Source: Camillea tinctor
Taxonomy: Eukaryota > Ascomycota > Sordariomycetes > Xylariales > Xylariaceae
Length of the DNA stretch: 64,000 nucleotides
NCBI GenBank assembly: GCA_022578605.1
Contig: MU394149.1
Coordinates: forward strand, 47,039-111,038
Direction of reading: 5' to 3'
In this document: positions 1 through 12,430 of the stretch, one piece after another
Numbering within the stretch: the stretch's first letter is position 1
Layout of the letters: each line of letters opens with the position of its first letter
Notes under the pieces: model-generated
Databases searched by the model: none
Told to the model about the DNA's origin: nothing
Seen by the model: only the letters and a program-made list of their open reading frames with translations
Made by a program: the position numbers and the translations under genes

Positions 1-212
1 GCAGTACAGAAGATTTACTTTTCGGTGTCGAGAAAATCGTCAGTTTTTGTAGCCAAGGCACGACTCTAGAGGCGGGAACAGTTATTCTAACAGGGACCCC
101 GTCAGGAGTTGCAATGGGGATGAAGCCACCCAAATACTTGAATGACGGAGATATTGTTGAGGTCAGGATCTCACAACTAGGCAGTATCAAGAATAAGATG
201 GCTTTCGAATAA
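1..212 (+). CDS. Fumarylacetoacetate hydrolase family protein, 3' end only
   Basis: The first 212 bases are open in frame 3 up to TAA at 210-212 and encode about 69 C-terminal residues; the gene starts outside the window. The peptide carries the FAH-fold signature ILTGTPSGVAMGMKPP followed by YLNDGDIVEVRI, which in this family forms the end of the metal-binding catalytic beta-roll (fumarylpyruvate, acylpyruvate or oxaloacetate-type hydrolases and decarboxylases). The C-terminus (QLGSIKNKM) is usual for the family, so the gene ends normally and is not truncated. The exact substrate cannot be read from this fragment. No intron is visible in the part shown. Confidence 0.85.
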   Translation, partial: STEDLLFGVEKIVSFCSQGTTLEAGTVILTGTPSGVAMGMKPPKYLNDGDIVEVRISQLGSIKNKMAFE

Positions 213-2613
213 TCAATATTCAATTTGTGCTTTAAGACTTACCCTTTTCTTTTTTCTTCAATTAACGGAGTTATCCACTTCAGCAGTACATTCGCTATAC
301 CTCAAGTACATGAAACCTATCCACAAATGTGAATACTTCCTAAAATGCAGACGACGACTCTCCTCAAGGGTGACATCACTGCATGTTGTTAAATTTAAGA
401 CATACTGTGCATAGCAGTGATAGGGCGGAGGTAAATCAGATGACTGTTGACGTTGAACCAACTACAGCAAATCGAATAAAGGGTAGTATTCCATAGTGAA
501 TGCTTGAGAAACTTTTGTAGGCGGCAAATGTTTCAATGAGCGAATTGGATTGATCAAAGCCTAGAATAAGTGAACCCGAGTCAGTTAGCAAGCATATCTA
601 ATGTTGGAATGAAGGTTATGAGGTTGATGAAAACCTATCTCTTGGTGATGGGAGGATTCGTCTTTTATACACATGTAGTTGTGGATACATCGTGTACCAG
701 TACATGACAAATACCCCTTATCACCTATTCTAGCAGAGCACCCGGCTGGTGAAAAGTTCATCGTCTGGCTAGCGGGAAACACCATCAAGATGTCACCTGT
801 TCACTTCAACATTAATCATGGATATGCTGTTTGATGTAGAGGATTCGCATTGGGTATGTTCACCGTCTCAGGACAGCCAGGAGGGTTTGTGGTTATCAGG
901 TGAGAGCCCACATCGACAGATCACAGTGTCGCCTAGTCTTACTCAACAGTGTCGGGCCTTTGAATATTAATCCTAACCAATATAGATGGTTCTCACCTTT
1001 CTTATAAGAGGATGAGCAATTTTTAAAAGTAGGTAATTTTGATAAAAGTTTATCAAATGGCATCTCATCGATGAGTTCAAGATATGGCTAACTTTAGAGG
1101 GTTTCTGGCTACATACGACTAAGCTAAAGCCTCAAGTTTATAATAGCAAAGAAAGCCAACACAACCGATAGTATATATACAAAGATAGCATGGACCAGGT
1201 GTATGATCGAGAATAAGAACAAGTCATTTCGGGTGCCCAACTCAGAGAATTATTGCATGTCTTAGGCATTGCGGTAAGTATTAGACTCGAAGAATCCTAA
1301 TCCCTAAATCCACTCCATCTCGACATCCTGCAGCACCTTTTATTCAACTCGGAGTGCCCCGCCGTTCTCGTACTATAGCGACTACTTTGAGCAATATCAC
1401 TAAAAAGGAGTGCATCAAGCGTGCCTTGCTCTTCTTCCTAGCTCGGACCATTACTCGACGCGATTATAGCAGCAAACACATCTCGCTACAACAAGGTGAC
1501 ATTCGAAACATACTATTGGCAGTTGTTAATAAAATCCCAGTTCCCGCCTCTCTTATTGACTCAGTCATTTGTATTGTTATCAATCTCGTGTTAGGTTCCA
1601 TAGCTAGTAATGTAGCCGCAATGTGACTTTGGCTTGTTCGGATAGGGACTCTATTTTCATGGTGCCACCACGTCAGAGTTTAGTGGTAGGACGGGTAGTT
1701 GTCGGCTCAGTTGTAGCTTTACAAGGTGCAACATTGGGTGCTGTCGCGGTAGGCTTGTAAGTGAAGGGTTATAAATAGGACCTGTTTGGAGTCTGCTTAT
1801 ATAGAAAGCGAGGAAAATAAAAAAAAGAGTTTTCTGACGAAATAGTGTTTGGATATGAGATTACTGCGTACCACCGCCTGACAGGGGGCTACACTACCAC
1901 CCTATGTACAAATATACCGAGACTTACGCTTTCCTAATAGAGTCTCTCCTGGACTAATACACTGTGTCTTGGGGGGGGGGGGGTTCATATTTACCTTACG
2001 TTAATAGAAAGGGGGGAAAGCGGAGCACTAGGAGACATGACGTTTGAAAAGCTTCCGTGCGATTATATGACCAGAGGATCTAGTGGGGTGTTGTGGGGGA
2101 GGTTGTAGCTGCAACCCATAAGAGGAACCTCGCCCTCATATACTACACCAGTATTCGTAGTCATCATTCTGCTGCACTAATATATGCAACCTGACCTCTC
2201 CCTACCCTGAAGGTTCGGAGTCCAGCCACCTGTTATAGTGACATGACAAAGCGTATGAAAACCGGGATTCTGATAACACTGCGTTGTATAATAGGCTAGG
2301 TTGGCGGGTTAAAAAGACTCTGTTTTCATTTGTACCTACTATGTACATATTCCAAAAGGTCTATGTATGTAATCCCATGCTCCACCTATTTCTATTGGCA
2401 GATTGGTATGGAGGTAGGGATAGCTCGGGTTCGGTATCGTTCCTGAATCATATAGCAAGGCCACCTGGTTTATACGAGAGGCACAGTAAATTGATTCAAC
2501 AAACAGGTAGATACAAATAAGTATATAACCTGAAAGAGGCGTTCTTTAGTTCAGTCTGTATTCCAATACGCATCTGTGTTATTAGCCGCTGTTATATATC
2601 ACTTACTACCAAT
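213..2613. other. Intergenic, 2.4 kb, no convincing gene
   Basis: No recognisable coding sequence. A 90-codon open frame at 1354-1626 starts only with GTG and matches nothing I know. A 33-codon ATG frame at 1659-1760 has a hydrophobic Val/Ala/Gly-rich tail and could be a gene relic. A run of 13 G lies at 1971-1983. Confidence 0.6.
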
Positions 2614-4047
2614 ATGTTCTTCTTTACCCTCGTATACTTGTTGTTTGTTACACCAGGATATTGTCAGTCGTGCAATACATCGGCTGACGATGGGTTTGGG
2701 ATCGGGACCCGCACGCTGCCTCCAGCTGCCAATGTTTCGACTGCGCCACCGACTGGGCCATACCGAGTTGGCGTCACCTTCGAGACATACTGCTTTCAGG
2801 ACCGTGGTCTAACGCTGAGTTTCTGGTACCCTGCCACTCCAGAGGAGACTGCGAGCCCTTATGTTTCCACCGGCGGCATTGTTGGCAAAGCAGTACAGGA
2901 TGCTCCTATAGACCCCGCAGGCGGGCCATATCCACTGATCCTTTTTTCCTCTGGGCTTGCGGCTGTAAATGATGCATATTACTTTTACCTACAAAATCTT
3001 GCTAGTAATGGCTATGTTGTTGTTAGCACTCAACACCTCGACGCTAGGAACGCTAATACTACATCGTAAGTGGCTTCAGATATTTTCCCTTTCCATTTGA
3101 GCTGGATTTCGCCCCTAAAGAGCGGTGCGTGGATTACTACTGCCATTGTGATTCAATATCTATATAATGATCTCCTAACAGTAGCTAACGAATGACACTG
3201 ATAACCGTGGCTCTACTTTAGTGTCCCTGCCTACTCGGCCCTAGCGGCACTTGACGCAGCCGCTGGGAATACGAATGATGCAGTTGTTGAACTGTATACC
3301 GAGTGGTTCCGGGAGACGCAGTTTGCTCTCACATATCGGCCTCAGGAAATTGAATTCGCCATCGACCAAGCACTAGCCGAGAACAATGATCCATCCTCCA
3401 GATTTCACAGAACAATAGATGCGGACAAGATAGGCATGACCGGTCATTCACTCGGAGGTTTCTACACTAATGTTGTCGGGGGTGGCATGCCCCTATACTG
3501 CGACTATATCATGAGGCCTGATCAATTGAACCCAAACAACGGCATCCTCGCTGATGTTAGCCCATGCGCGTTCTCGACGTGCCAGGGCCTTCCCAGCCCA
3601 TCTGCACTTCACGATAGCCGCATAAAGGCTATTGTTGGATTAGCTGCGCCGAGTTTCCTCACTAAAACTCAGATTGCGAGAAGTGCTGCACCCATCATTA
3701 TCCCCAACATGATCCTCACGGGGGACAACTTTACCTCCGAGACGACAGCATGGATCCAACGGGCAATCTACGATAATACTGCGGGTCCAAGTCACTGGGT
3801 CAAGGTTGCGAAGACCAACCACTATTTGGTTGCGGATTCCTACTTGCTTAATCCGGTATTGTCGGCTAATATGGGTGCTGCTGACAAGGAAAATTTCCTT
3901 GACAAGGCAGCGGTGTACATGACTTACTCGGCTGCGTTCTTCAACTACTATCTCAAGGGAAATGGGTCAAATTATGCGATATTAACGGAGAAGTCTTCAT
4001 CCTTTGTCAAAGAACTAGAATTTCGTAATTTTGACGGCGGCTCATGA
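2614..4047 (+). CDS. Secreted PAF-acetylhydrolase-like alpha/beta hydrolase
   Basis: Two exons, 2614-3065 and 3222-4047, give a protein of about 425 residues. The 156-bp intron (GTAAGT..TTTAG) joins a TC|T serine codon and restores one frame. The N-terminus (MFFFTLVYLLFVTPGYCQS) is a signal peptide, so the enzyme is probably secreted. The nucleophile elbow GHSLGG places the catalytic Ser near residue 227, after a beta-strand ending DADKIGM. Later motifs ILTGDN and KTNHYLVAD fit the acid and His of the triad. The order of elements matches fungal platelet-activating-factor acetylhydrolase/dienelactone-hydrolase-like esterases; the natural ester is unknown. The gene sits alone between long gene-free stretches. 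A carboxylesterase of related fold is the main alternative. Confidence 0.88.
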
Positions 4048-5959
4048 TGTATTTATTTAGCATAAGAAAGGTTGATCTGGTTTATCCCAAATCCTGCAAG
4101 CGTGTCACCGGACAATATGAAAGTCTTAATATCAAGTTGTGACGTAGAAGGTAGACACTTATAGTTACCTAGCTAGGTACAATGAGCATGAATATGACAT
4201 TCATGAGCCTTTGTGTAGCGTGCATGCATATATATTGAACTATGAGACCTTCTCACCACGATGAGGGACGTAAATCGGATTACCTAATTATGTACACTCT
4301 TAAGCAAAACATATATAAGCGAATCATATATGACTAACGATCTTAACCTATATGTATCTGTACATGTGCATAGATGTCTGCGAGAAACGGTTCAGTTAAT
4401 ATTCCTACAATACAATACGATATTGCTCCAACAAATCGTATTACCGAAATATGGTTAGCTGCTAGTAATTTGTTGTGCTATTATGTTCTATGTGACCAGC
4501 GTGTGAGCACAAATAATTTCCAATCTCAGCAATAAAATACAACTTGTAGTTCTGTAAATACTTCGCCCCTCCCATCCCCACGCACATCAATATCAACTTA
4601 GCACAACACAGTTGTGTTGTTTCTCCAGTCCACCTCATGCGTACGTAAAATGCCACTACCATCATTATCACCACACCATGACAGAACACCCACAGCCGAA
4701 GCAGACTGGGATACGGAGGAAAAGCGAAATGAGACTATAGCCCACAACACTCCTGTCAATGATGGTTGCCGGCCGGTCTACCCCATTGATCATATGAGGT
4801 TCTAAGAGCCTCGTCACGTACAGAGAGCTGTTTACAGCATATAACGATGGAATAGGAGTCTATTCCCAGTCTTAATGCTATGAAGCTATCGTGTGTACAT
4901 GTATGAGAGGAAAAGGAAGCTAGCTAGCTAAGGGACCCTTGGGGGGACCTAAAGATAGGTAAGGTGCGCACAGACCACGTGATGTGGGGTGTGCTGACGT
5001 AATAGATCATCTATAAACCTTCTGCAAAGGCCTCGAGGAATATCATAGGATATTGTGGCCTTGGCAAGGCTACTATAACGGACCCAACAGGGTGTTCCAA
5101 GGACAGTTACATAACTAGAAGAAGTTCGGCCAATGGCAGCACGATAACAGAGAGCCCGATGAGGAGGGAGAGTCTGCTGCGTATATAGAAAATCATAAAC
5201 TTCAAAGATCCCAAGGTAGAGAAATTAATCCGACACCGTGTCAGTATCTTAAACAGCTCAGGGATTCATTCAAAAGGAAAAATCAATATTACGACTAAGA
5301 TGGCGGAGATGACGAATTTGCGGCTTATGTCGAGGAAAAAAAAATTAAAAGAACTTTCAGGCCGGAGACCAATGGCCGGGAATAATCGAAGATGAATGCC
5401 TGCAGACGCTCAGGAACAGGTTCGAGAAGGGGCAGGCTAAAGAAGGGCTCAGTGGTGGGGACGAGGAATTCGCTGAATTTGTCAAGGGTGGGAAACGAAA
5501 TGATATGCTGCATGGACACAGATGGCGGGGGATGACAGAAGATGAATATCTCCGAATACATAGGGGAATATTTGATCAGCAGCAAGACCGTCACTACCAG
5601 CAAGAATTATACTGGCTGCGAGAACACTGTCACGAAGGACTAAACAAGTGTTTAGGTAATCAATATGTTGTTGTGCGAGGAACTGACTACAACTATAGAT
5701 GTCACTGTTACCTATATACAAGAACCTTCTTTGTTCCTTTCCAACCCCTGACAAGTACTATTATACACCAAATTCTCTTGATAAACATTGGCTAATTGCT
5801 GGAAGGCAATCGACCTCCGCTTCATTGTTGAATCTCGAAAGACCATCCTCCCATTTTAGTGTAGTGATGATCCCCTTAAGCATGGCAACAATGTGGCTAA
5901 GCCGAGAGTTTCAATATCACGAGAGGGATTAGCCAATCAGAGAGGTTTTTTTGTCCACT
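4048..5959. other. Intergenic, 1.9 kb, nothing recognised
   Basis: Only short open frames without family features on either strand. The palindrome-like TACCTAGCTAGGTA occurs near 4167-4180 and TAGCTAGCTA near 4920. No repeat family of the window is represented here. Confidence 0.6.
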
Positions 5960-6433
5960 TCAGCCCTCTTGAAACTCAAGTGCCTGGTGCCACACCTCGT
6001 GCCCAGAGCTTGTTGAGTTTGATTCCGAATCTGATGAGTCAGAATCTGTTGTGTCCGGAATTTCTTCAATCTCGAATTGCTCTATATGGGCATCACGAGC
6101 ATGTTGCCGAACTCCTTCCTCAGTTAGCCGGCCATCGTGATTATTTTGTACGAAAATAACAAAATTGTTAACAGCTTCACTCGCTCGCCTTCTCTGAGCC
6201 TCGATATCGTCATGTTCCTGACTGTCATTTTGACGCAGAATAAAGCGAATGATCTTCTTTCCATCCTTCCGATATACTGTGTATCCCAGAGTTGACCAGG
6301 CGGCGAGGGCAGTTACTAATCCGGCGATACCGCCAATTTCTACCGGGGTAGCCCGTGTATCAAATTCCTCCAGAACAGGTTGGCAAATCACTGCGACAGG
6401 CAGTAGAAATGAGAATAGGTGCAAAAGGCGCAT
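5960..6433 (-). CDS. Small secreted orphan protein, acidic Ser-rich tail
   Basis: A single-exon frame of 157 residues with ATG at 6433 and TGA at 5960. It starts with a clear signal peptide (MRLLHLFSFLLPVAVICQP). A second hydrophobic stretch at about residues 31-52 (GGIAGLVTALAAWSTLGYTVY) is followed by a basic KDGKK patch, so it may be membrane-attached after processing. The middle is charged and probably helical; the C-terminal third has an acidic serine run (about residues 127-145, SDSSDSESNSTSS). It has no cysteines after the signal peptide, unlike typical disulfide-rich effectors. I do not recognise a family. Signal peptide plus 150 clean codons argue for a real gene, possibly lineage-specific. 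Confidence 0.55.
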   Translation of the reverse strand: MRLLHLFSFLLPVAVICQPVLEEFDTRATPVEIGGIAGLVTALAAWSTLGYTVYRKDGKKIIRFILRQNDSQEHDDIEAQRRRASEAVNNFVIFVQNNHDGRLTEEGVRQHARDAHIEQFEIEEIPDTTDSDSSDSESNSTSSGHEVWHQALEFQEG

Positions 6434-7194
6434 GGTGAGATAAATTTGGTGGTATAAGGGGTATTTATTTGTCAGGGTGGGCTATGGTGATGAGTCCGAG
6501 GATGAAGAACGTGCTGGACGAAATGCAGTGTGATCGAGAAAGTATGATGTTGGGAAAAGGGACAACCAGATTATAGTGCTTCTGTATATCCATTATATAG
6601 TCCAATTCCATGTCAATAAGGCAATCACAGTCACGTAATTATTCACGCGTGATTTATTTGGCTGACTTTCTCTTTAGGCAAGTACCATTCAATCGTATCT
6701 TAGGATGCAGGGAGAAAATAAGCCTCTATTTTTACAAAGTCCACGATAGTCATAGCTTTTCTAGCCACACAGTACTACTTAAATTTATCCTCCACAATAT
6801 AAACTAGTAAGAATTCATAACAAGCTAGTTTTCTTAAGGTACCAATCTTTAAAATACAATACCTAATACGGGGCAAACGATCATCTTTGCCACAACATGA
6901 AGGCAAATTTTCAAGGTTTTAACAACCCCTTTTTGACTGTAAAGTGATAGTAATGAATATCTTTGTACATTTTAAATGTTACTGACCTCTTAGTTTATAT
7001 TTGTTTACCCGGTGATAACTCGACATAAAATAAATACCCTACATCGACGAAAATGAAACTTAAGGGACAGATAAAAACAACCAGGCCAGCTATCAATTAC
7101 CAACCATATAATCAATCGCCGTTGCTAAGCACTTAATTTCAAAGTCTACACATATTAAAAGCATGATTGATAAGGATGGCAGTTAAATTGGCAT

Positions 7195-7469
7195 TGAACT
7201 GGAGATAGGGAAGACCCCCTACCAACAGCTGCATGAGGCTGTGAGGGGCTAGGAGCTATTGTCCCTAGTGTACAACAGGTAACTATCACACTGTCTATTT
7301 GTAAAGAAGACATATAGAAATGACTTTAATAAGGGAATGTACTGATCTATGCCGTAAACTAACGCCGACGTGCCATCAGAAGGAGAAGAGAAACTATCGT
7401 AAACTTGTAAAGCAACGCAATCATATACACACAGAATTGTGGCCCCTGGTTCCCCTAGTCCCCACAACA
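7195..7469 (-). mobile_element. Solo LTR, copy 1 (275 bp)
   Basis: Read on the minus strand this begins TGTTGTGGGGACTAGGGG and ends ATCTCCAGTTCA, so it has the 5'-TG..CA-3' ends of an LTR. It aligns along most of its length with the copies at 9510-9779 and 29441-29704. It shares most with copy 2, including blocks reading TAGATCA, ACTAGGGAC and CTCACAGCCTCAT. No internal retroelement coding region flanks it. No target-site duplication is evident. Confidence 0.8.
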
Positions 7470-9509
7470 AATCAACGGTGAAATGCCATACCGCATTATA
7501 ACTACGTAATTCACAAACTGTGGAGACAAAAGACATATTCCAATTGTCTTTTGACAATTAGCTCTTATATAGCCGTGACACAAATCCCTTTCGAAAAAAA
7601 AAAGTCACAACCCTGTAGAAGATCTAGTCATCATGCTTAAACAACTTAGGGTCAGTGGTAACTTATATAATATATAATTTTAGATTGTAAAGCTATGTGA
7701 TTTTTTACCTAATCCATATTAGTGTCTCTGATTCCTCCTCTTCCTATCCCAGGCTATTATATATGGCCTAATCACTAACAGCCGAGTAGCGTTCAGTTTT
7801 ACCGTAATTTCACCATTTCATACTCTGTGCTATTTCCTCTTCAGTTTAGCTGATGGTAACTTCTCATTCAAATTCTACACTACATTGGGCTTAAGGTGTT
7901 TTTAAGTCACTGCGTTTCGCCACTTCTTGCCAGGGGTCTAACGTTTCAAATTGCCGTCCCAGGGGGATTGGAGCTGGAACTTTTCTTAGAGTTTTTCGAG
8001 AACATACATAGAGCCTTTATATTTAACGTTACGAAACAGCCTTGGAGGGGTTTCTGTATATGTAAAGTCCATAGTATGCTTACTATTGGAGGACCAGGTT
8101 ACAAGGGTATCTTCTATTCATTGCCTGTGGTTCACGATGAAAGTAAAAACCTCCGCAGGCGTGCGTTACATATTGTATACTAACATGCGCAACCTCAAGA
8201 TAAGCACCATTAGTAATACTAGTATATGTCTTTTTGCGCGTGAGTTAAGGGTTCTATATGTAATCGCCATAATCGTTGGTTCACATTCCATGGTGCGAAG
8301 TGTCGGCTGACAACGCGCCTTTGTGGTCCTTAACTAGAAGCTGTCCAACAGGTAGGTAGAGCAGACTAAAGCCTCAAAGTCTACTCCTGGTTTCATGTAA
8401 TCGACACCTCCCCGCTTAATTATCAATTTTCGCCTCACCATACTAATTACAGTTTCTCGCACTTCCACCCCCGAATCTTGAGTGTCAACCTAATTTTTTT
8501 TTTGGGGGGGGGAGGGGGGAAGAGGGCGTCGTTAGAGTTAGCTTGAAGAATCACACGTCTAAGTAAGCCATTATGTGTTTAATAATACTATAGTAATGCA
8601 GCTCTTGCATAAGCCGAAAAGAGAATGAGAAACCAGCTTTTTTTGTCTCGGATCGTATAACTACATACGTTCACACTTTAATTCAGTTTAGAATGTACGG
8701 CGAGAATAACTTCAGCATGGTAGGACCTCTCTATATATGCAGTGACTTTGTAAACTTCCATCAAAGCGGAGATGTGCTTTATATTTTCAAGTCTCTTTCA
8801 GTTGGAGTAACCTGGGATCTCTCAATGAAATCCACAGAGGATATAGACATACCAGTCAAATAATAGGTAACTTCAAAGCTCAGACAAACAATATTGTTTT
8901 AAAAAAATTCTTCATAAAACTAGGTTGATAGTATACTTGAGCTGGACAGAGGAGAAGCGAGTCATTAGTGGCTAATAAAGCTTCAACCGAACCTAACCAT
9001 CGATGTCTTTCATGTACCAGAGCTGCTTTTGTACTGCCCGTAAGGCCACAATCATCGAAGATAACACTGAAAGTCAATAAACAATACTTTAAGACGAAAA
9101 GAAAGGAAACGTGTTTCTAGAAAGTATTATACGGCCTGCTGGTTTCGAAAATAACATTCAAGAAATATTCTCTGGTAACTTTAAACTTACCTAAATAATA
9201 TCCATTCTCATTTTGTTGCGGTATGTTGAATATCAACTAATTGTGGAAGGGCAAGTAGCGTATGCTTTAAGCAGAATCTTTAACACAGATATTTGGTTGG
9301 CACGGGACGGATGTGAAGAAACGGGATGGAGTATTATGGTTTAAGGGTCTGTACATGAGCGGAAAACCAGGTCTAAAAGCACATGGTGAGTAGTGTAGGA
9401 CCGTATTGGTTGGTGGAGTGGCAATTCCCATCATCCAACACCCGGAGTAAAGAGACTTCCTAGTAATGTGTTGTATCTATGTGTGGGAATCCGCCCCTAG
9501 ATAGGGTAC

Positions 9510-9779
9510 TGTTGTGGGGACTGGGGGATCTAGGGACTACATTTCTGTGTATATAGATTGCGTTGCATTACAAGTTCGCGATAGTTTCTTTTTTCCTTCA
9601 TAGCAGGTCGGCGTTAGGTTTACAGCATAGATCAATATGTCCCCCTTATATACGTTTCTCAGCTTCCTATTCAAAACAAGCTGTATGAAGGTTGGGTGTC
9701 GTAGACTAGGGACTATTGTCCCTACTCCCTCACAGCCTCATAAAGCTGTTGGTAGGGGGTCCCCTCTATCTCCAGTTCA
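9510..9779 (+). mobile_element. Solo LTR, copy 2 (270 bp)
   Basis: Starts TGTTGTGGGGACTGGGGG and ends ATCTCCAGTTCA. It aligns with the inverted copy at 7195-7469 about 2 kb away and with 29441-29704. Flanking 4-mers are GTAC and GGAC, a possible duplication with one mismatch. The two neighbouring copies are in opposite orientation with no gag-pol sequence between them, so they look like independent solo LTRs rather than ends of one element. Confidence 0.8.
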
Positions 9780-11626
9780 GGACATAAAGTGCAAAGGTTT
9801 CTTCAAAACTAATAAAGAAAAAGGGAGAATTATCAATATAAAAGTATCATCTACTTTACGTAAATACAGTACAAACTGATTTTTCCCTATATCTACCACA
9901 CATTATTCATTTTCTTGATGAAATAATAACAGAAACAGTACCTTTCCACCATAAACCATTAAAGAATCATCTATGCAACCTAAGTTGTGCATATTAGTGT
10001 TGAGATATCTTCACAGATTTAGTATATACGACATGGGCCGCAAATTGCCATTGCTTCTCGATACTTGTGAGATTGGGATTGATAGAATATACCAGTATTA
10101 TAAATATTATTGGTTGCTAGAAATAATGAGGACTCCTGGTATATGTTAAATATTGCCACATTTTAGAGATTTATGCCATGGTGCCGCATTTTGGAAATAG
10201 ATCAAGATAATTACTGTTAATAAGAATGTATATAACAGAACCTTGCTCACATTTCTTGCTATTGCCGGTCGGTACATGAACACTAAGGACTAGAATGGTT
10301 GAAGAGACCTAGATAACGTATATTAGCAGCTCCCATGAATATATAGGGAAATTAAGAGACCCGAACTAACATTCATGGGATTATGCACCTTGATAACAGA
10401 ACCTATATTCCCAATACTCAAATTCATCTTATGGACATCCTGTGATCAACCTCATCATTTCTTAGAGGGGGGTATCATCAGTACGAGCCTCATTCACACT
10501 GATAATATTTCAGCCATTTCCTAATCAATTTCGGCACCCCTTTCCCCTTCTTTTTTTCTTCTATTCTATCTAATGCGAACATCAGCCGATACTTAAGGTA
10601 TCTACTAACTAGTCTCATATATCAACAGCTACCTGCTATTCAACTATCTATTAGTATTACATAATAACCTTGTGATGGCGCCTTATGCGCCGACTATTCC
10701 CATTCGTAGTTTCTTCCCCTCACTTGTTATCGTAGGCTCTATGCCTTCTTTCTGCATGTCGGCTGCATTTCTCGCAGTCGGCGGTTAATAGCGGGTCATG
10801 CAGACCCCGGGATATCCACTTCGTGACATTTGAGAAGGCAGGTGGAATAAGATATCTACCGCAGTACGAAAACTGGCAGGGTTTTATTTGCGGTAGTGGC
10901 ATCAATATGTAGAAAAGAATCCACTTTTTCGCCTACTGAATAACGTATTATAGTCATGGTCGTTCTCGAAAGCTATACTTTAATCAGCACACAGGGTTAA
11001 AGACACAATTCGTCGTATTTCCTTATATTGTAACTGTCTTGTGTCAAGATTTACATAGCTGAGACAAGGTATAGAATAGTATTTTCTAAATATCAGTTGA
11101 CACCCTTTCCCAGCCCTATAATCAAAAATTTTGGTTTTATGGCTATTAATGGAAGTAAAGAGCCGGAGTACAGGAGGACTATCGATCTACTCTCCGGATG
11201 GACAGTATGAATACCTAAAACATGATGCCCTGTGGGCAAATGGATCTTCTTCCTGGTGGCGTCTATCCAATTGGCGTGGCCCAGCCCGTTCGATCCGGCG
11301 TACGATTTCATGGTTCTTCTGTATACCCACATATATGTAAAACAAAAAAAAAGCAATTACTCACAGTATCTTTACTTTTATATTAGATGCAAGGGGCACA
11401 TGCGTAACCCAGCGTTCTAGAAGAACCCCTTGTATCGGCTTGTAACCTGCGTGGTTGGAAAACTTACGATGTGGAAGTAGGTGGATGGGTAGGTAGGTAT
11501 ATATTAAAGTTGAGTCTGTCTTTCTAAGACTGTATACTGACACTTCCTCTGCCTTGTAACTATACTTTATTTCATAGTGTTCCTATTTTTTCATCATTTC
11601 ATTGTCTACCTTGGTATACAACGATA

Positions 11627-12430
11627 ATGGACTCCTCGTATCATACACATCCTCTCGGAAAGAGATTTCCCTTCGTCAAATCAATTGAGGATCTAACGAT
11701 ATTCGAAGCATGGGGTTCGCTAGCGAACCGACCTAAATACATCACATTTTATACAATTTCTCCCAAGGAAGAGGTTTTCTTTGGACAGTCACCCAAGAGC
11801 AAGAGTGAAATGGATCTTGCGGATTACCTGTCGGGATTAGAGTATATTAGAGATGAGGAGGTTTTCCCCAAGGTTCCTGCTGCCGTGTCCCTGACCATTG
11901 CGCCCGACGATCTAGATGGCGCCTCAACGTTTATCAAGAGACCGGGTCTGAATTGCTATGAAATCATGAAGGGTTCTGGCTATATCCCCAAGAAATTTCT
12001 TGATGAAGCTCTAGCAATAGAGAGGATATCGAAAGCGCCGCATCCCAATATTGTGCAGTACTATGGCTGCCGTGTGCGACGCGGTCGTATTACGGGTATA
12101 GTTTTGGGAAGTCTAGGACTTACCCTCAGACAATACGCTTCTACTCCCGATTACCAGCAACTAGATAAGACCGCATTCATCAGCGGACTTGTGTCAGCCG
12201 TAGATCACCTACATTCACAGGGCCTGGCCCACAACGATGTCTCCCCGGACAATATTATGGTTAAGGATGGAATGCCAGTATTGATCGACTTTGGCTCTTG
12301 TCGGCCCTTTGGAAACAATCTCCAGTCTCTAGAGATGCCGCGCCAGGAAGAGCCCCTTTTCACGTCCGAAAAGAACCATGATGCACATTCCATTCGCATC
12401 ATACAGGAATGGCTTCAGAGCCACAAGTAA
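11627..12430 (+). CDS. Compact protein-kinase-like protein (fungal)
   Basis: One exon of 267 residues, ATG at 11627, TAA at 12428-12430. The kinase core is visible: candidate ATP-anchoring Lys104 (TFIKRPG), helix-C Glu127 (FLDEALAIERI), HPNIVQYYGC, a catalytic loop HNDVSPDNIM (residues 202-211) with catalytic Asp204 and Asn209, and DFG at 221-223. The usual HRD Arg is Asn. There is no clear glycine-rich loop and no APE segment: the chain ends about 45 residues after DFG. The end (HDAHSIRIIQEWLQSHK) resembles the normal C-terminus of small ascomycete kinase-like proteins, so it is probably complete rather than broken. Activity may be weak or non-canonical. Substrate unknown. Confidence 0.8.
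   Translation: MDSSYHTHPLGKRFPFVKSIEDLTIFEAWGSLANRPKYITFYTISPKEEVFFGQSPKSKSEMDLADYLSGLEYIRDEEVFPKVPAAVSLTIAPDDLDGASTFIKRPGLNCYEIMKGSGYIPKKFLDEALAIERISKAPHPNIVQYYGCRVRRGRITGIVLGSLGLTLRQYASTPDYQQLDKTAFISGLVSAVDHLHSQGLAHNDVSPDNIMVKDGMPVLIDFGSCRPFGNNLQSLEMPRQEEPLFTSEKNHDAHSIRIIQEWLQSHK

Larger units (their letters stand above)
6434..11626. other. Gene-poor 5.2 kb stretch with two solo LTRs
   Basis: Apart from the two LTR copies listed separately (7195-7469 and 9510-9779) I see no gene. Open frames are short, lack family motifs, and several run across the LTRs. A T-run followed by G-runs lies at 8494-8519. Base composition is AT-leaning, as in other accessory stretches of the window. Confidence 0.55.

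Noticed and set aside
1354..1626. 90-codon plus-strand frame starting at GTG
   Set aside because: Fungal nuclear genes use ATG; no motif and no neighbouring exons that would complete it.
1971..1983. G-runs (also about 8504, 19765, 54029) as functional quadruplex sites
   Set aside because: Single homopolymers, not spaced G-tracts; may be length-variable or sequencing-sensitive. Only the one in the YAH1/UGO1 promoter is mentioned.
2087..2115. TGTTGTGGGGGAGG, resembling the LTR start
   Set aside because: Similarity stops after about 11 bases and no CAGTTCA end follows at the right distance.
7249..7557. 102-codon minus-strand open frame
   Set aside because: Lies almost wholly inside LTR copy 1; a chance frame in repeat DNA.
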